Under the pieces are notes generated by a model. It saw only the letters and a list, made by a program, of their open reading frames with translations, did no database searches and had not been told where the DNA came from. DNA of 51,275 nt from Gammaproteobacteria bacterium (GTDB lineage: Bacteria; Pseudomonadota; Gammaproteobacteria; Thiohalomonadales; Thiohalomonadaceae), in NCBI GenBank assembly GCA_026196275.1, contig JAPHTQ010000048.1:1-51275 (forward strand), read 5' to 3'. The translations under genes were made by a program, and so were the position numbers. Positions 9,836-19,436 of this stretch are shown in pieces. Within the stretch, counting starts at the first letter, position 1. Each line of letters begins with the position of its first letter.

Positions 9836-12157
9836 ATGCGAGAAAATATGCCCTTGATGCGTCGTGTCACCCTGGTTTCCCTGCTGGTATGGGGTACCTT
9901 TGCTTACGCCATTGAACCTTTTGTTATCGACCAAGTTCGCGTCGAGGGATTGCAGCGTATCTCGGTTGGAACAGTCTATAACTATCTTCCCCTCAAGGCG
10001 GGGAACGTCCTCGATGATGCTGCCTCGGATGCAGCTATTCATGCCCTGTTCAAAACAGGATTTTTTCATGATGTGGTGCTGGAGCGCGACGGCGATACGC
10101 TGATCGTCTTTGTCGAGGAGCGCCCGGCCATTGCCAGTATCGACATCAAGGGTAACTCTGATATCCCCAGCGATCAGCTCACCGAAAATCTCAAACGCAT
10201 CGGTTTCAGTGAGGGACGGGTATTCGACCGCTCCATGCTCGACAAGGTAGAGCAGGAGCTGAAGCAGCAGTATCTGGCGATGGGTAAATATAATGCACAG
10301 GTTCGCTCGACAGTGACTCCCCAAGAGCGTAATCGGGTCGCAATCAATATTGAGATCGCCGAGGGTGAGGTTGCCTCCATTCATCACCTGAATATTATTG
10401 GTAATACCGTATTCACGGAAGAAGAGTTGCGCAGCGATTTCCAGCTAGGCACGGATGGGGGCTGGTTCAGCAGCAGTGATCAATATTCCAGGCAAAAGCT
10501 CTCGGCAGATTTGGAGACACTGCGCGCTCACTATATGGATAACGGCTACATCAACTTTGACATTCTCTCCACCCAGGTTGCGATCACGCCGGACAAGAAG
10601 CATGTCTATATCACCATCAATGTGGATGAGGGTGAGAAATACACAATCAGTGATGTGGCGATCCAGGGCGACACCGTGGTTCCCAGGGAACAACTGGAGA
10701 AACTCATCAGCATCAAACCGGGCGATACCTTTTCCCGCCTGCAGGTGACCGAGAGCAATAAACGGATCAGCGATGCCCTCGGGAATATCGGTTACGCCTT
10801 TGCCAATATCAATCCTGTACCGGATGTGGACAAGGAAGAACGTGAGGTTTCACTGACCTATTTTGTCGACCCTGGCAAGCAGGTCTATGTTCGCCGTATC
10901 AATCTAAGCGGTAATGTGCGCACCGACGATGAGGTGCTGCGTCGTGAGATGCGGCAGATGGAAGGGGGCTGGATCTCCACCAGTAAAGTCGAGCGGTCAC
11001 GTACGCGACTGAATCGCCTGGGATATTTTGACGAGGTCAGTGTCTCCACGCCGGCGGTGCCGGGTAGTCCGGATCTGGTCGATGTTAATTACGATGTAAT
11101 GGAGCAGATGTCGTTCGGCAGTTTCAACTTCGGTATCGGTTACGGTGATGTCGATGGTTTACTGCTTAATGCCAGTGTGGACTGGAATAACTTTATGGGT
11201 ACCGGTCAGCGTTTTTCCATTGCATTTGATAACAGTGACGTCAGTCGTACCTACAGCTTCAATTTTGTTGACCCGTACTGGACGATTGATGGCGTCAGCC
11301 GCAGCATCAGTATGTATTACCGTAAAACCGATGCCGATGAGGCCGACACATCGGATTATACCAAGGACAGTTACGGTGCCTCGCTGAGTTTTGGTGTGCC
11401 GGTAAGTGAGTACGACACCGTGCGTTATGGCGCGCGCTACGAGAACACCAAACTCAATGTCAATGAGGATACCTCTGTCGAGATCCTCGATTTCTGTCGT
11501 GAGAACTCCGATGGTGTCGATGATTGCCAGTTCGACACCTATAGCGTGGAGCTGGGCTGGACACACGATACGCGTAACCGGTCAATCTTTCCTGACAAGG
11601 GAGGCAGGCTGTCACTCAGTGGCGAGGCCGCGCTGCCGATGGGCGACAGCAGTATGAGTTTCTACAAGCTGCGCCTGAACAAACAGCATTATGTTCCCCT
11701 TTTCAAGCACCTTACCCTGGCGTTTGATGGGGAGGTGTCCTATGCCGATGTCTACGGCGACAGCAAAACGCTTCCTCCCTATGAGCGCTACTTCGCAGGC
11801 GGCATTCGGACTGTCAGGGGCTATAGTACCAATAGCCTGACCTCTACAGAGAACACTATTGACTCTTTTGGTGACCCCCTGGGTGGCAACGCCCGCCTGC
11901 TCGGTAATCTGGAGCTGATTTTCCCGCCACCCTGGGATTTGGAGAGTAAATCGATGCGCTTGATGGCGTTTGTCGACGCGGGTAACGTATACGATACATA
12001 CGACGGCGTGGATGTGGACGAGCTGCGCTACTCCGCCGGCTTTAGTCTTTCCTGGCTGACGCCGGTGGGTCCGCTGACCTTCAGTGTTGCCCAGGCGATG
12101 AATGACAAGCCGGGCGATGAAACCGAGAGCTTCCAGTTTACACTGGGTACCCCTTAA
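9836..12157 (+). CDS. bamA: BamA, outer-membrane beta-barrel assembly factor
   Basis: Central subunit of the BAM complex that folds outer-membrane proteins. It is 773 residues with a signal peptide ending near FAYA, five POTRA domains (about residues 25-420) and a C-terminal Omp85 barrel. The barrel includes the lid-loop motif VRGY (in GGIRTVRGYSTN) and ends FQFTLGTP, with the aromatic side chain a few residues from the end. Alternative ATGs four and seven codons in (MPLMRR, MRR) would also give a usable signal peptide. Confidence 0.97.
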   Translation: MRENMPLMRRVTLVSLLVWGTFAYAIEPFVIDQVRVEGLQRISVGTVYNYLPLKAGNVLDDAASDAAIHALFKTGFFHDVVLERDGDTLIVFVEERPAIASIDIKGNSDIPSDQLTENLKRIGFSEGRVFDRSMLDKVEQELKQQYLAMGKYNAQVRSTVTPQERNRVAINIEIAEGEVASIHHLNIIGNTVFTEEELRSDFQLGTDGGWFSSSDQYSRQKLSADLETLRAHYMDNGYINFDILSTQVAITPDKKHVYITINVDEGEKYTISDVAIQGDTVVPREQLEKLISIKPGDTFSRLQVTESNKRISDALGNIGYAFANINPVPDVDKEEREVSLTYFVDPGKQVYVRRINLSGNVRTDDEVLRREMRQMEGGWISTSKVERSRTRLNRLGYFDEVSVSTPAVPGSPDLVDVNYDVMEQMSFGSFNFGIGYGDVDGLLLNASVDWNNFMGTGQRFSIAFDNSDVSRTYSFNFVDPYWTIDGVSRSISMYYRKTDADEADTSDYTKDSYGASLSFGVPVSEYDTVRYGARYENTKLNVNEDTSVEILDFCRENSDGVDDCQFDTYSVELGWTHDTRNRSIFPDKGGRLSLSGEAALPMGDSSMSFYKLRLNKQHYVPLFKHLTLAFDGEVSYADVYGDSKTLPPYERYFAGGIRTVRGYSTNSLTSTENTIDSFGDPLGGNARLLGNLELIFPPPWDLESKSMRLMAFVDAGNVYDTYDGVDVDELRYSAGFSLSWLTPVGPLTFSVAQAMNDKPGDETESFQFTLGTP

Positions 12158-12183
12158 TCGCTGGTAACATACAGGATAGTAAT

Positions 12184-12714
12184 ATGAGTGTACTTCGAAA
12201 CCTCCGGGCTGCGGCCATGTTGTTTCTGCTGGCTGCCGGGAGCGTCAATGCTGCCGAAGCGCCCAATATCGCCTTCGTTAACACACCGCAAGTGCTGGAG
12301 CAGGCTCCGCAGGCGGAAGCGGTGCGCAAGACATTGAAAAGCGAGTTCTCTTCACGCGATGCTGCACTGGTGGCGGAGCAAAGCAAGCTCAAGTCACTGG
12401 AAGAGAAGATGGAACGTGACAGTCTCACCATGAGTGAAGAGCAACAGCGCAAGCTGGAACGGGATATTCTCAGCCAGAAACGTGAACTGAAACGCTCGCG
12501 TGATGAGTTTGCTGAGGATTTCAATATACGCCGTAATGAGGAGCTGGCCAAAATGCAGCGCGAAATCGCCCGTTCGATCGTCGACCTGGCCAAGGAGATG
12601 GGTTACGACCTCATTCTTGAGAGCGGCGTTATCTATGCCAGTGAGCGCGTCGATATTACCGGCAAGGTCATTGAACGGCTGAAGCAGGATTTCGCCAAGA
12701 ACAGCAACCGATAA
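12184..12714 (+). CDS. skp: Skp/OmpH periplasmic chaperone
   Basis: Holds unfolded outer-membrane proteins in the periplasm for delivery to BamA. The protein is 176 residues with a clear signal peptide (LLAAGSVNA then AEAP). A body beta-strand segment IAFVNTPQVLEQAP is followed by long charged helices forming the tentacles (about residues 50-130) and the closing IDLAKEMGYDLILE-type segment. Sits between bamA and lpxD as in E. coli. Confidence 0.95.
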   Translation: MSVLRNLRAAAMLFLLAAGSVNAAEAPNIAFVNTPQVLEQAPQAEAVRKTLKSEFSSRDAALVAEQSKLKSLEEKMERDSLTMSEEQQRKLERDILSQKRELKRSRDEFAEDFNIRRNEELAKMQREIARSIVDLAKEMGYDLILESGVIYASERVDITGKVIERLKQDFAKNSNR

Positions 12715-12723
12715 GTCTTCACC

Positions 12724-13761
12724 ATGCCACGCTACACACTGGGAGAGTTGGCAAATCGGTTGGGCCTTGAACTGCAGGGTGATGCGCAGTACACGGTAAG
12801 TCGCATTGCTACCCTGGTGAATGCAGGGCCTGACAGTATCAGTTTCATGGCGGATGCCCGCTACCGGAAATACCTTGCCGAGACCCGCGCCGGAGCGGTC
12901 ATTTTGCATCCCGGTGAAAAAGAGTATTGCCCCGGCAATGCCTTGCTCTCGGATAACCCCTACCTTTCCTATGCACAGTTGAGTGCGCTTTTTGCCTCCA
13001 CCCCGGACAGTGATACTGACTTGGTGCATCAGAGCGCCAGCATCGATCCGGGAGCGAGGCTCGGGAAGGGTGTTCGGTTGGGCGCACATGCGGTGATCGG
13101 CAAAGGTTGTCTCGTCGGTGACGGAGTCAGTATTGGTGCCGGCAGCGTGATTGGCGAGAATGTGCAGATCGGTGATAACACTGTCATTCATGGCAATGCG
13201 ACAGTCTATCACGACTGCCGAATCGGCCAGCGTGTGGTTGTCCATGCCGGAGCTGTTATTGGTTCCGATGGTTTCGGTTTTGCCAATGACCAGGGAAACT
13301 GGATCAAGATCCACCAGCTGGGCCGTGTGATTGTCGGCAATGATGTGGAGATAGGCGCTAATACCACCATCGATCGTGGCGCTATCGAGGATACGGTGAT
13401 CGGCGATAACGTGATCATCGACAACCTGGTACAGGTTGCCCACAACGTCAGGATTGGTGATCATAGCGCAGTCGCCGGCTGCGTCGGTATTGCAGGCAGC
13501 GCCGAAATCGGCAAACACTGCGCGTTTGGTGGCGGCGCCGGTATCCTCGGTCACTTGAGTATTACCGATGGTGTGACGGTGACAGCGATGTCATTGGTGA
13601 CCAACTCCATCGAGGCGGCGGGTGTCTATTCGTCCGGTACACCACTCGAACCCAAGTCGCGGTGGCAAAAAAACTACGTGCGATTCAAGCAGCTGGATGA
13701 GATGGCGCGCCGTGTGAAGGCATTGGAGAAACAGATACAGAAGCTCACAGAAGAAGGTTAA
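12724..13761 (+). CDS. lpxD: UDP-3-O-(3-hydroxyacyl)glucosamine N-acyltransferase
   Basis: Adds the N-linked hydroxyacyl chain in the third step of lipid A synthesis. It is 345 residues: an N-terminal uridine-binding domain, then a left-handed beta-helix of hexapeptide repeats (residues ~105-290), then a C-terminal helix. The catalytic His lies in [13 protein letters not shown] and the conserved IGSDGFGF segment is present. If the neighbouring gnnA/gnnB assignment is right, its substrate here carries an amide rather than an ester at position 3. Confidence 0.97.
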   Translation: MPRYTLGELANRLGLELQGDAQYTVSRIATLVNAGPDSISFMADARYRKYLAETRAGAVILHPGEKEYCPGNALLSDNPYLSYAQLSALFASTPDSDTDLVHQSASIDPGARLGKGVRLGAHAVIGKGCLVGDGVSIGAGSVIGENVQIGDNTVIHGNATVYHDCRIGQRVVVHAGAVIGSDGFGFANDQGNWIKIHQLGRVIVGNDVEIGANTTIDRGAIEDTVIGDNVIIDNLVQVAHNVRIGDHSAVAGCVGIAGSAEIGKHCAFGGGAGILGHLSITDGVTVTAMSLVTNSIEAAGVYSSGTPLEPKSRWQKNYVRFKQLDEMARRVKALEKQIQKLTEEG

Positions 13762-14213
13762 TGACATTGAACGCAATGGATATCCAGGAAATTCTCGAAC
13801 ATCTGCCACACCGCTATCCGTTCCTGTTGGTGGATCGGGTGCTTGAATGCGAGCCGGGAAAGCGGTTGGTGGCTATCAAGAACGTCTCAGTGAATGAGCC
13901 GATGTTTACCGGACACTTCCCGGAGCGCCCGATCTTCCCCGGCGTACTGATTATGGAAGCCCTGGCACAGGCCACCGGCATTCTTGCTTTCAAGACCACT
14001 AACACCAAGCCCGATGGTAGCTCACTCTACTATTTTGCCGGTATCGATAATTGCCGTTTCAAGCAGCCTGTGTTGCCTGGGGATCAACTTGTGCTTGAGG
14101 TTGAGGTGGTGAAAGAGAAGCGTGGCATCTGGAAGTTCAAGGGTGAGGCGAAGGTGGATGGTAAAGTCGTCGCCAGTGCCGATCTCATGTGTGCACAACA
14201 GGCGCTTAAATGA
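13761..14213 (+). CDS. fabZ: 3-hydroxyacyl-ACP dehydratase FabZ
   Basis: Dehydrates beta-hydroxyacyl-ACPs in fatty-acid elongation and competes with LpxA for hydroxyacyl-ACP. The 150-residue hotdog-fold protein contains [11 protein letters not shown], the catalytic His in [15 protein letters not shown] and the catalytic Glu in IMEALAQ. The start overlaps the lpxD stop; a start five codons later ([13 protein letters not shown]) is equally close to family norms. It overlaps lpxA by four bases. Confidence 0.97.
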   Translation: MTLNAMDIQEILEHLPHRYPFLLVDRVLECEPGKRLVAIKNVSVNEPMFTGHFPERPIFPGVLIMEALAQATGILAFKTTNTKPDGSSLYYFAGIDNCRFKQPVLPGDQLVLEVEVVKEKRGIWKFKGEAKVDGKVVASADLMCAQQALK

Positions 14214-14986
14214 GCGGGATCCACCCTACCGCCATCATCAACTCCGGCGCCAAGATTGGCGAGGGGGTGACAGTGGGTCCCTACAGCGTCATTGGCGCGG
14301 ATGTGGAGATCGGTGCCAATAGCTGGATCGGTCCCCATGTGGTGGTCAACGGTCCGACCCGTATCGGCTGCGATAACCGGATCTTTCAGTTTGCCTCCGT
14401 CGGCGAGATCCCCCAGGACCTGAAATACCACGGTGAACCGACTCGTCTTGAGATCGGTGATCGCAATACTATCCGTGAGTTCGTCACCATAAACCGCGGT
14501 ACTGTCAGCGGCGGTGGTCTGACCCGCATTGGCGATGACAACCTGCTGATGGCCTATATCCACATCGCCCATGATTGCCATATTGGCAATCATGTGATCT
14601 TCTCCAACAATGCCTCACTGGCCGGGCATGCGGTGGTGGGTGACCACGTTATCCTCAGCGGTTTCACCCTGGTACACCAGTTCTGCTCTATCGGCGACCA
14701 TGCCTTCACCGGCATGGGTAGCGCGGTGAGCAAGGATGTTCCTCCTTACCTGTTGGTCTCCGGTAGCCCTGCCACGCCGCACGGTATTAACAAGGTGGGG
14801 TTGAAGCGCCGCGGATTCTCCGATGAGCAGCTGCGCAACCTTACGAATGCCTACAAAATCCTCTACCGTCAGGGACTGGGCCTGGAAGAGGCGAAGGCGA
14901 AGCTAAGCGAGATGGCCAACGACCACGAAGAGCTTGAATGTTTCGCTGACTTTCTGCAGCGCTCGACACGCAGCATTATTCGCTGA
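14210..14986 (+). CDS. lpxA: LpxA, UDP-GlcNAc (or UDP-GlcNAc3N) acyltransferase
   Basis: First lipid A enzyme, transferring a 3-hydroxyacyl chain from ACP. It is 258 residues of hexapeptide beta-helix ending in a helical domain ([15 protein letters not shown]). The catalytic His is conserved at residue 121 (IAHDC; E. coli H125). Residue 169 is Met where E. coli has Gly173; Pseudomonas LpxA also has Met there and prefers C10 chains. Residue 95 is Asn where E. coli has His99 (TINRGT versus TIHRGT). These differences and the nearby gnnA/gnnB pair suggest an altered donor and acceptor preference. A small CCGGTG/CACCGG hairpin without a T tract follows at 14991-15006. Confidence 0.96.
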   Translation: MSGIHPTAIINSGAKIGEGVTVGPYSVIGADVEIGANSWIGPHVVVNGPTRIGCDNRIFQFASVGEIPQDLKYHGEPTRLEIGDRNTIREFVTINRGTVSGGGLTRIGDDNLLMAYIHIAHDCHIGNHVIFSNNASLAGHAVVGDHVILSGFTLVHQFCSIGDHAFTGMGSAVSKDVPPYLLVSGSPATPHGINKVGLKRRGFSDEQLRNLTNAYKILYRQGLGLEEAKAKLSEMANDHEELECFADFLQRSTRSIIR

Positions 14987-15072
14987 CAATCCGGTGTAGA
15001 CACCGGGGTCGGTGATGTTGAGGAAGATATTTTCTTACCGTTCTTGCCCGCACGACTCTGTGACAATTCCAT

Positions 15073-16218
15073 TTAATCGTTCAACAGTTCCAGCGCCAGT
15101 TCGGCAATATTGGCCGAGCCGCCGCTACCGCCGAGTTTTCCCCTGATTTTCCCCAGTCGCTTGCGCATTGCTGCCGCTCTTTGCTGATCGCCAAGCAGGC
15201 TGAGGGCCTCGCGGCTGATCTTCTGCGGTGTGGCATCGTGCTGGATCAGCTCCGGGGCGACACGTTCGCCGGCGACGATGTTGCACAGGGCGATATGTTC
15301 CACCTTGAGTAATCTGGAGATGATACGGTAGCTGAGCGGGGCGATCTTGTAGAGTACCACCAGCGGCACCTGCATCAGGGCGATCTCCAGTGTGGCGGTG
15401 CCTGAGGCGCTGATGATGGCATCACAGGCACGCATCACATCGTAGGAGCGTCCCGGAACAACGGTGATCTCAAGGTCACTCTCCGCCAGATAGGGAGCGA
15501 GGAACTCATCGCTCAGGGTCGAGGCACGGGGGAGGAGGAACTGGATCTCTGGCATTCTCTCCTTCACCAGGGCAGCGCTCTTCAGCACGGTGGGCAACAG
15601 CCGTTTGATCTCGCTGCGGCGGCTGCCGGGAAAGAGTCCCAGTACCGGTCGCTGCGGATCGAGTCCGAACGCCTCAAAAGCCTGCTCACGGTCCAGTTCG
15701 CTCTTTACCTCGTCGACCAGCGGATGGCCGACAAAGCGCACCGGCACCCCGGCCTGCTCGTAAAAGGGCACCTCGAAGGGGAAGACCACCGCCATCATGT
15801 CCACCAGCTTTTTGATCTTGTAGACACGTTTCTGTCGCCAGGCCCAGATCTGCGGACTGATGTAGTAGAGTACCTTGATGCCGAGCTCTTTGGCGGTCGC
15901 CGCCAGACGCAGGTTGAAATCGGGGTAGTCGACCAGGATCAGCATATCCGGACGGCGCTCACGCAGTTCACCGCGCATGCGATCCAGCACCCCCTTGAGG
16001 AAGCGGTAGTTGGCCAGTACCTCGACCAGGCCGACGACCGCCATATCCGCCGAATCGACCAGGATCTCCACCCCGGCGCGGCGCATGCGCTCGCCGCCGA
16101 TGCCGGCAAAGTGGACATCGGGAGCGCACTTGTGCAACTCCTCGACCAGACGCGCGGCGTGGTGATCCCCGGAGGCCTCACCGGCGACGATCAAAACCTG
16201 ATTGGATGCGTTATTCAT
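15073..16218 (-). CDS. lpxB: Lipid-A-disaccharide synthase
   Basis: Glycosyltransferase joining lipid X to UDP-diacylglucosamine to form the lipid A disaccharide backbone at the inner membrane. It is 381 residues from ATG at 16218 (E. coli is 382). Motifs include VAGEASGDHHAARL, FAGIGGERM, LVDYPDFNLRLA, YYISPQIWAWRQKRV, GHPLVDEV and LFPGSRRSEI. A TTG six codons upstream is the only longer start. Unlike E. coli, where lpxB follows lpxA directly, here it is inverted and converges on lpxA, downstream of the gnnB/gnnA-like pair. Confidence 0.97.
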   Translation of the reverse strand: MNNASNQVLIVAGEASGDHHAARLVEELHKCAPDVHFAGIGGERMRRAGVEILVDSADMAVVGLVEVLANYRFLKGVLDRMRGELRERRPDMLILVDYPDFNLRLAATAKELGIKVLYYISPQIWAWRQKRVYKIKKLVDMMAVVFPFEVPFYEQAGVPVRFVGHPLVDEVKSELDREQAFEAFGLDPQRPVLGLFPGSRRSEIKRLLPTVLKSAALVKERMPEIQFLLPRASTLSDEFLAPYLAESDLEITVVPGRSYDVMRACDAIISASGTATLEIALMQVPLVVLYKIAPLSYRIISRLLKVEHIALCNIVAGERVAPELIQHDATPQKISREALSLLGDQQRAAAMRKRLGKIRGKLGGSGGSANIAELALELLND

Positions 16219-16234
16219 AGAAGAAAAAGACCTC

Positions 16235-16402
16235 AACGCAAAGGGCGCAAAGGCGCAGAGAACGCAAAGAATACTGAGGAATGATATGAGAGTGCATAAT
16301 CTTGATAGTCCCCTGCAGGAGTTCGCGGAACGCTCAAAGAATCCCGGGTGTGTAGCTACTCTATTAGCTTTGCGTTCTCTGCGTCTTTACGTCCTTTGCG
16401 TT
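16235..16402. repeat. Inverted repeat with 35-bp arms in the gnnB-lpxB spacer
   Basis: The arm at 16235-16269 and the reverse complement of 16368-16402 match at 32 of 35 positions. Each arm is built from short AACGCAAAGG/GCAAAG units. The ~98-base interior codes for nothing recognisable. Arms of CGCAAAG-type units look like a dispersed small repeat family of the MITE/REP kind; that is inference, since only one copy is in this window. It lies inside what would otherwise be a gnnA-gnnB-lpxB operon. Confidence 0.75.
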
Positions 16403-16412
16403 GGAAGGTTTT

Positions 16413-17507
16413 TTACAAGGCCCCGCGGATGACCTCCAGGATCTGGTCGACCTTGTCGTCCTCCAGTTCCGGGTAGACGGGCAGGGACATGCACTGGCTG
16501 GCGACCTTTTCGGTTACCGGCAGGCTGACACCCTGGCACATCTCGGCGAAGACCTCCTGCTGATGCAGCGGGATGGGGTAGTAAACGGCGCAGGCGATCT
16601 GCTGTGCCTGCAGCGCGGCCATGATCTGATCGCGCTTTGCGCTTAGCAGGGTGTACTGGTGGTAGACGTGGGTGCCGATGCCGTCCTCGTGGGGCGGGGT
16701 GGTGCCGTCCATCTCGGCCAGGGCGGCGGAGTAGCGATGGGCGACGCGACGGCGACCTTCGTTGTACTGGTCGATGCGCTTGAGTTTGGCGCGCAGGATC
16801 ACCGCCTGCAGCTCATCCAGCCGGGAGTTGAACCCCAGCTCGGAGTGGTGGTAGCGCTGCCAGCTGCCATGGTTGCGCAGCACGCGCAGGTGCTCGGCGA
16901 TCTTCTCATCGTTGGTGGTGATGAGGCCGCCGTCACCGAAGCAGCCGAGGTTCTTGCTGGGGAAGAAGCTGAAGCAGCCGGCGATACCCATGCTGCCGGT
17001 CTGTTTGCCGTCGATATCGGCGCCGAAGGACTGGGCGCAGTCCTCGACCACCACCAGATTGTGCTTGTCGGCGATGGACTGGATGACGGCCATGTCGGCC
17101 GGCTGACCGAACAGGTGGACCGGCAGGATCGCCCTGGTCTTCGGGGTGATCGCATCCTCGATCTGGTTAACGTCGATGTTCATGCTCTTCTCGTCGATAT
17201 CGACGTAGACCGGCTTGGCGCCGACGTAGAGGATCGCCTCGGCGGTGGCGATGAAGGTGAAAGGGGTGGTGATCACCTCGTCCCCTTCACCCACACCGGC
17301 GGCGATCAGCGCCAGGTGCAGTGCATCGGTACCGGAAGCGCAACCCACTGCGTGACTGGCGCCGAGGTAGCCGGCGGCCTCCTCTTCGAAGGCGCGCACA
17401 TTGGGGCCGAGGATGAACTGGGTCGCCTCCAGTGCCTGCAGCAGCCCCTGATCGATTTCATCTTTAATGTCGAGGTACTGACCTTTGAGGTCCACCATTG
17501 GGATCAT
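16413..17507 (-). CDS. gnnB: DegT/DnrJ/EryC1-family sugar aminotransferase, probable GnnB
   Basis: PLP-dependent nucleotide-sugar transaminase of 364 residues. Visible motifs: GCASGTDALHLAL, TPFTFIATAEAI, VVEDCAQSFGA and the PLP-binding Lys in FFPSKNLGCFGDGG. The start has AGAGGA nine bases upstream and lies 14 bases after the oxidoreductase gene. Family members such as WbpE, WlbC and GnnB cannot be separated by eye. The pairing with a Gfo/Idh oxidoreductase next to lpxB matches Acidithiobacillus gnnA-gnnB, which make UDP-2-acetamido-3-amino-glucose for amide-linked lipid A. That role is inferred; an O-antigen role in UDP-sugar-3-amine synthesis is the main alternative. Confidence 0.8.
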   Translation of the reverse strand: MIPMVDLKGQYLDIKDEIDQGLLQALEATQFILGPNVRAFEEEAAGYLGASHAVGCASGTDALHLALIAAGVGEGDEVITTPFTFIATAEAILYVGAKPVYVDIDEKSMNIDVNQIEDAITPKTRAILPVHLFGQPADMAVIQSIADKHNLVVVEDCAQSFGADIDGKQTGSMGIAGCFSFFPSKNLGCFGDGGLITTNDEKIAEHLRVLRNHGSWQRYHHSELGFNSRLDELQAVILRAKLKRIDQYNEGRRRVAHRYSAALAEMDGTTPPHEDGIGTHVYHQYTLLSAKRDQIMAALQAQQIACAVYYPIPLHQQEVFAEMCQGVSLPVTEKVASQCMSLPVYPELEDDKVDQILEVIRGAL

Positions 17508-17521
17508 GTTGTGCGTCCTCT

Positions 17522-18478
17522 TCAGGCCTTGAGGCCCGGTTGATTGTTGAGTAGTTCGCTGATGCGGATCGCGGTATCCAATGCCTGGCGCCCCTCTTCG
17601 CCGGTGACCGGCGGGGCGCTGTCGTTGTTGATCGCCGCGATAAATGCCTCCGCCTCGGCAAGGATGGCATCGGAGTTGTCGAAGATGCTCTCCTCGGAGG
17701 TGATCTCGGGGATGCCGGGAAACATCTCCTTCTCGCCCTTGCGGTGCACGCTCAGTACCTTGTCCTGGAAGTCGATGGAGATATAGGCCTCGGGCTGGAA
17801 GATACGCATCTTGCGCTGCGGCTTCATGCTCACCCGGCTGGCAGTGACATTGGCCACGCAGCCGCTCTCGAAGGTGATGCGGACGTTGGCGATGTCGTAT
17901 TCGTCGGTTAGCACCGAGACGCCGTTGGCGTCGAGCTGCGTGATCGGCGACTGCACCAGGTTCTGGATGATGTCGATGTCGTGGATCATCAGGTCCAGCA
18001 CCACGTTGACATCGGCCCCGCGGGGATTGAACGGCGCCAGGCGGTGTGACTCGATGAACTGTGGCGTGGTTAGTACCGGCTTGAGGGCCAGCACCGCGGA
18101 GTTGAAGCGTTCGAGGTGACCGACCTGTAGTACCAGATTCTTCTCCCGCGCAATAGCAATCAGTTCATCGGCTTCGGCCACGGTAACGGTCATCGGCTTC
18201 TCCAGCAGCACATGGATGCCGTGCTCCAGACACTCCCTGGCCACCTGGTAGTGCAGTTGGGTGGGGACAACGATGCTCACCGCATCGACCTGGCCGAACA
18301 GCTCACGATAGTCGTTGAGCGCACGGGTGTTGCACTCGGCGGCGACTTTCTCGGCGTTTTCCATGTTGGCGTCGGCCACGGCCACCAGTTCGGCCTGGGG
18401 GAGGGAGGCATATTTCTGGGCATGGAAGCGTCCCAGATAACCGACGCCAATCACGGCGGTTTTCAGTGGTGTCGTCAC
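17522..18478 (-). CDS. gnnA: Gfo/Idh/MocA-family oxidoreductase, probable GnnA
   Basis: NAD(P)-dependent sugar-nucleotide dehydrogenase. The Rossmann motif AVIGVGYLGRFHAQKY is at the N-terminus, the EKPM signature (HVLLEKPMTVTVAEADEL) near residue 100, and the catalytic-type His in NVVLDLMIHDIDII. With the GTG at 18478 it has 318 residues; an ATG at 18529 gives 335, but the extra 17 residues are not family-like and neither start has a strong ribosome site. GnnA oxidises the 3-hydroxyl of UDP-GlcNAc for transamination by GnnB. The assignment rests on the two-gene pairing and lpxA/lpxB proximity. Confidence 0.78.
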   Translation of the reverse strand: MTTPLKTAVIGVGYLGRFHAQKYASLPQAELVAVADANMENAEKVAAECNTRALNDYRELFGQVDAVSIVVPTQLHYQVARECLEHGIHVLLEKPMTVTVAEADELIAIAREKNLVLQVGHLERFNSAVLALKPVLTTPQFIESHRLAPFNPRGADVNVVLDLMIHDIDIIQNLVQSPITQLDANGVSVLTDEYDIANVRITFESGCVANVTASRVSMKPQRKMRIFQPEAYISIDFQDKVLSVHRKGEKEMFPGIPEITSEESIFDNSDAILAEAEAFIAAINNDSAPPVTGEEGRQALDTAIRISELLNNQPGLKA

Positions 18479-18643
18479 GATGGAGGTACCCGCTTGGTTG
18501 GCTTGAAAAACAGGCGCAAATGGTCGCATTTGACGCGAGATAAATCAATAAGATAGCAGGGGGTATCTGGACGGAGAGGGAAAAAGGCCGCCCGGGCAGG
18601 GTCGCGCACCAGGACGGCAAGAGGGCATCGGCCGGCTTTTCCG

Positions 18644-19315
18644 TTATTGTTGTCCCGTAGCCTTGCGGCTGTCTGTCTCCTCATCAAGAAAGACTCGATA
18701 GCGCGGATGCACCTGTTGCTGGTTGTCGATACTCAGGTACAGGTCACGCAGATGACCGTCCTCGATGGCGTAGATCCAGCCATGTACCGACAGCTCCTGC
18801 CCGCGTGCCCAGGCGTTCTGCACGATACTGGTCTGGCAGACATGGTTGACCTGTTCCATGACATTCAGCTCACACAGGCGGTTGAGTCGTTGCTCATGGG
18901 TTTCCAACTGTTCCAGTTCGCCACAGTGCTGCTGGTGAACATCGCGGATATGCCGCAGCCAGTTATCGATGAAACCAAGTTCCTGCTGTTGCATGGCGGC
19001 ACGTACGCCGCCGCAGCCGTAGTGGCCACAGACGATGATATGACGCACCTTGAGCACATCCACGGCAAACTGGATCACCGACAGGGCATTGATATCACTG
19101 TGGACTACCAGGTTGGCTACGTTGCGGTGGACGAACAGCTCCCCCGGCATCAGACCGACGATATCATTGGCCGGGACACGACTGTCGGAACAGCCTATCC
19201 AGAGAAATTCGGGGGTCTGTTGTTCTGCCAGTTCACGGAAAAACTCCGGATCGTAGCTGCGCAGCCGATCGGCCCACTGGCGGTTGTTTTTGAATAGATA
19301 TTCCAGCTCCTTCAT
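18644..19315 (-). CDS. can: Beta-class carbonic anhydrase
   Basis: Interconverts CO2 and bicarbonate. It is 223 residues from MKELEYLFKNNRQWADR, almost the length of E. coli Can. The zinc ligands are in CSDSRVP and HYGCGGV, giving the Cys-Asp-Arg/His-Cys set, and the conserved VHRNVANLV is present. The frame extends 19 codons upstream without conservation. The enzyme would supply bicarbonate to carboxylases and fits an autotroph but is not specific to one. Confidence 0.95.
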   Translation of the reverse strand: MKELEYLFKNNRQWADRLRSYDPEFFRELAEQQTPEFLWIGCSDSRVPANDIVGLMPGELFVHRNVANLVVHSDINALSVIQFAVDVLKVRHIIVCGHYGCGGVRAAMQQQELGFIDNWLRHIRDVHQQHCGELEQLETHEQRLNRLCELNVMEQVNHVCQTSIVQNAWARGQELSVHGWIYAIEDGHLRDLYLSIDNQQQVHPRYRVFLDEETDSRKATGQQ

Positions 19316-19436
19316 GGTCTCTCTCTGAATCGATCTAGGTCGTTGTCGCTCATCAGAGGACAGTTGTCGCAAGCGTGGTTGTGATAGTCATAGCGGGGAG
19401 ATAGAGTTACTTCCAGTTGCCAACTTTTAACTTCCG

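Noticed and set aside
14991-15006. Terminator after lpxA
   Set aside because: CCGGTG/CACCGG forms only a 6-bp stem and no T tract follows.
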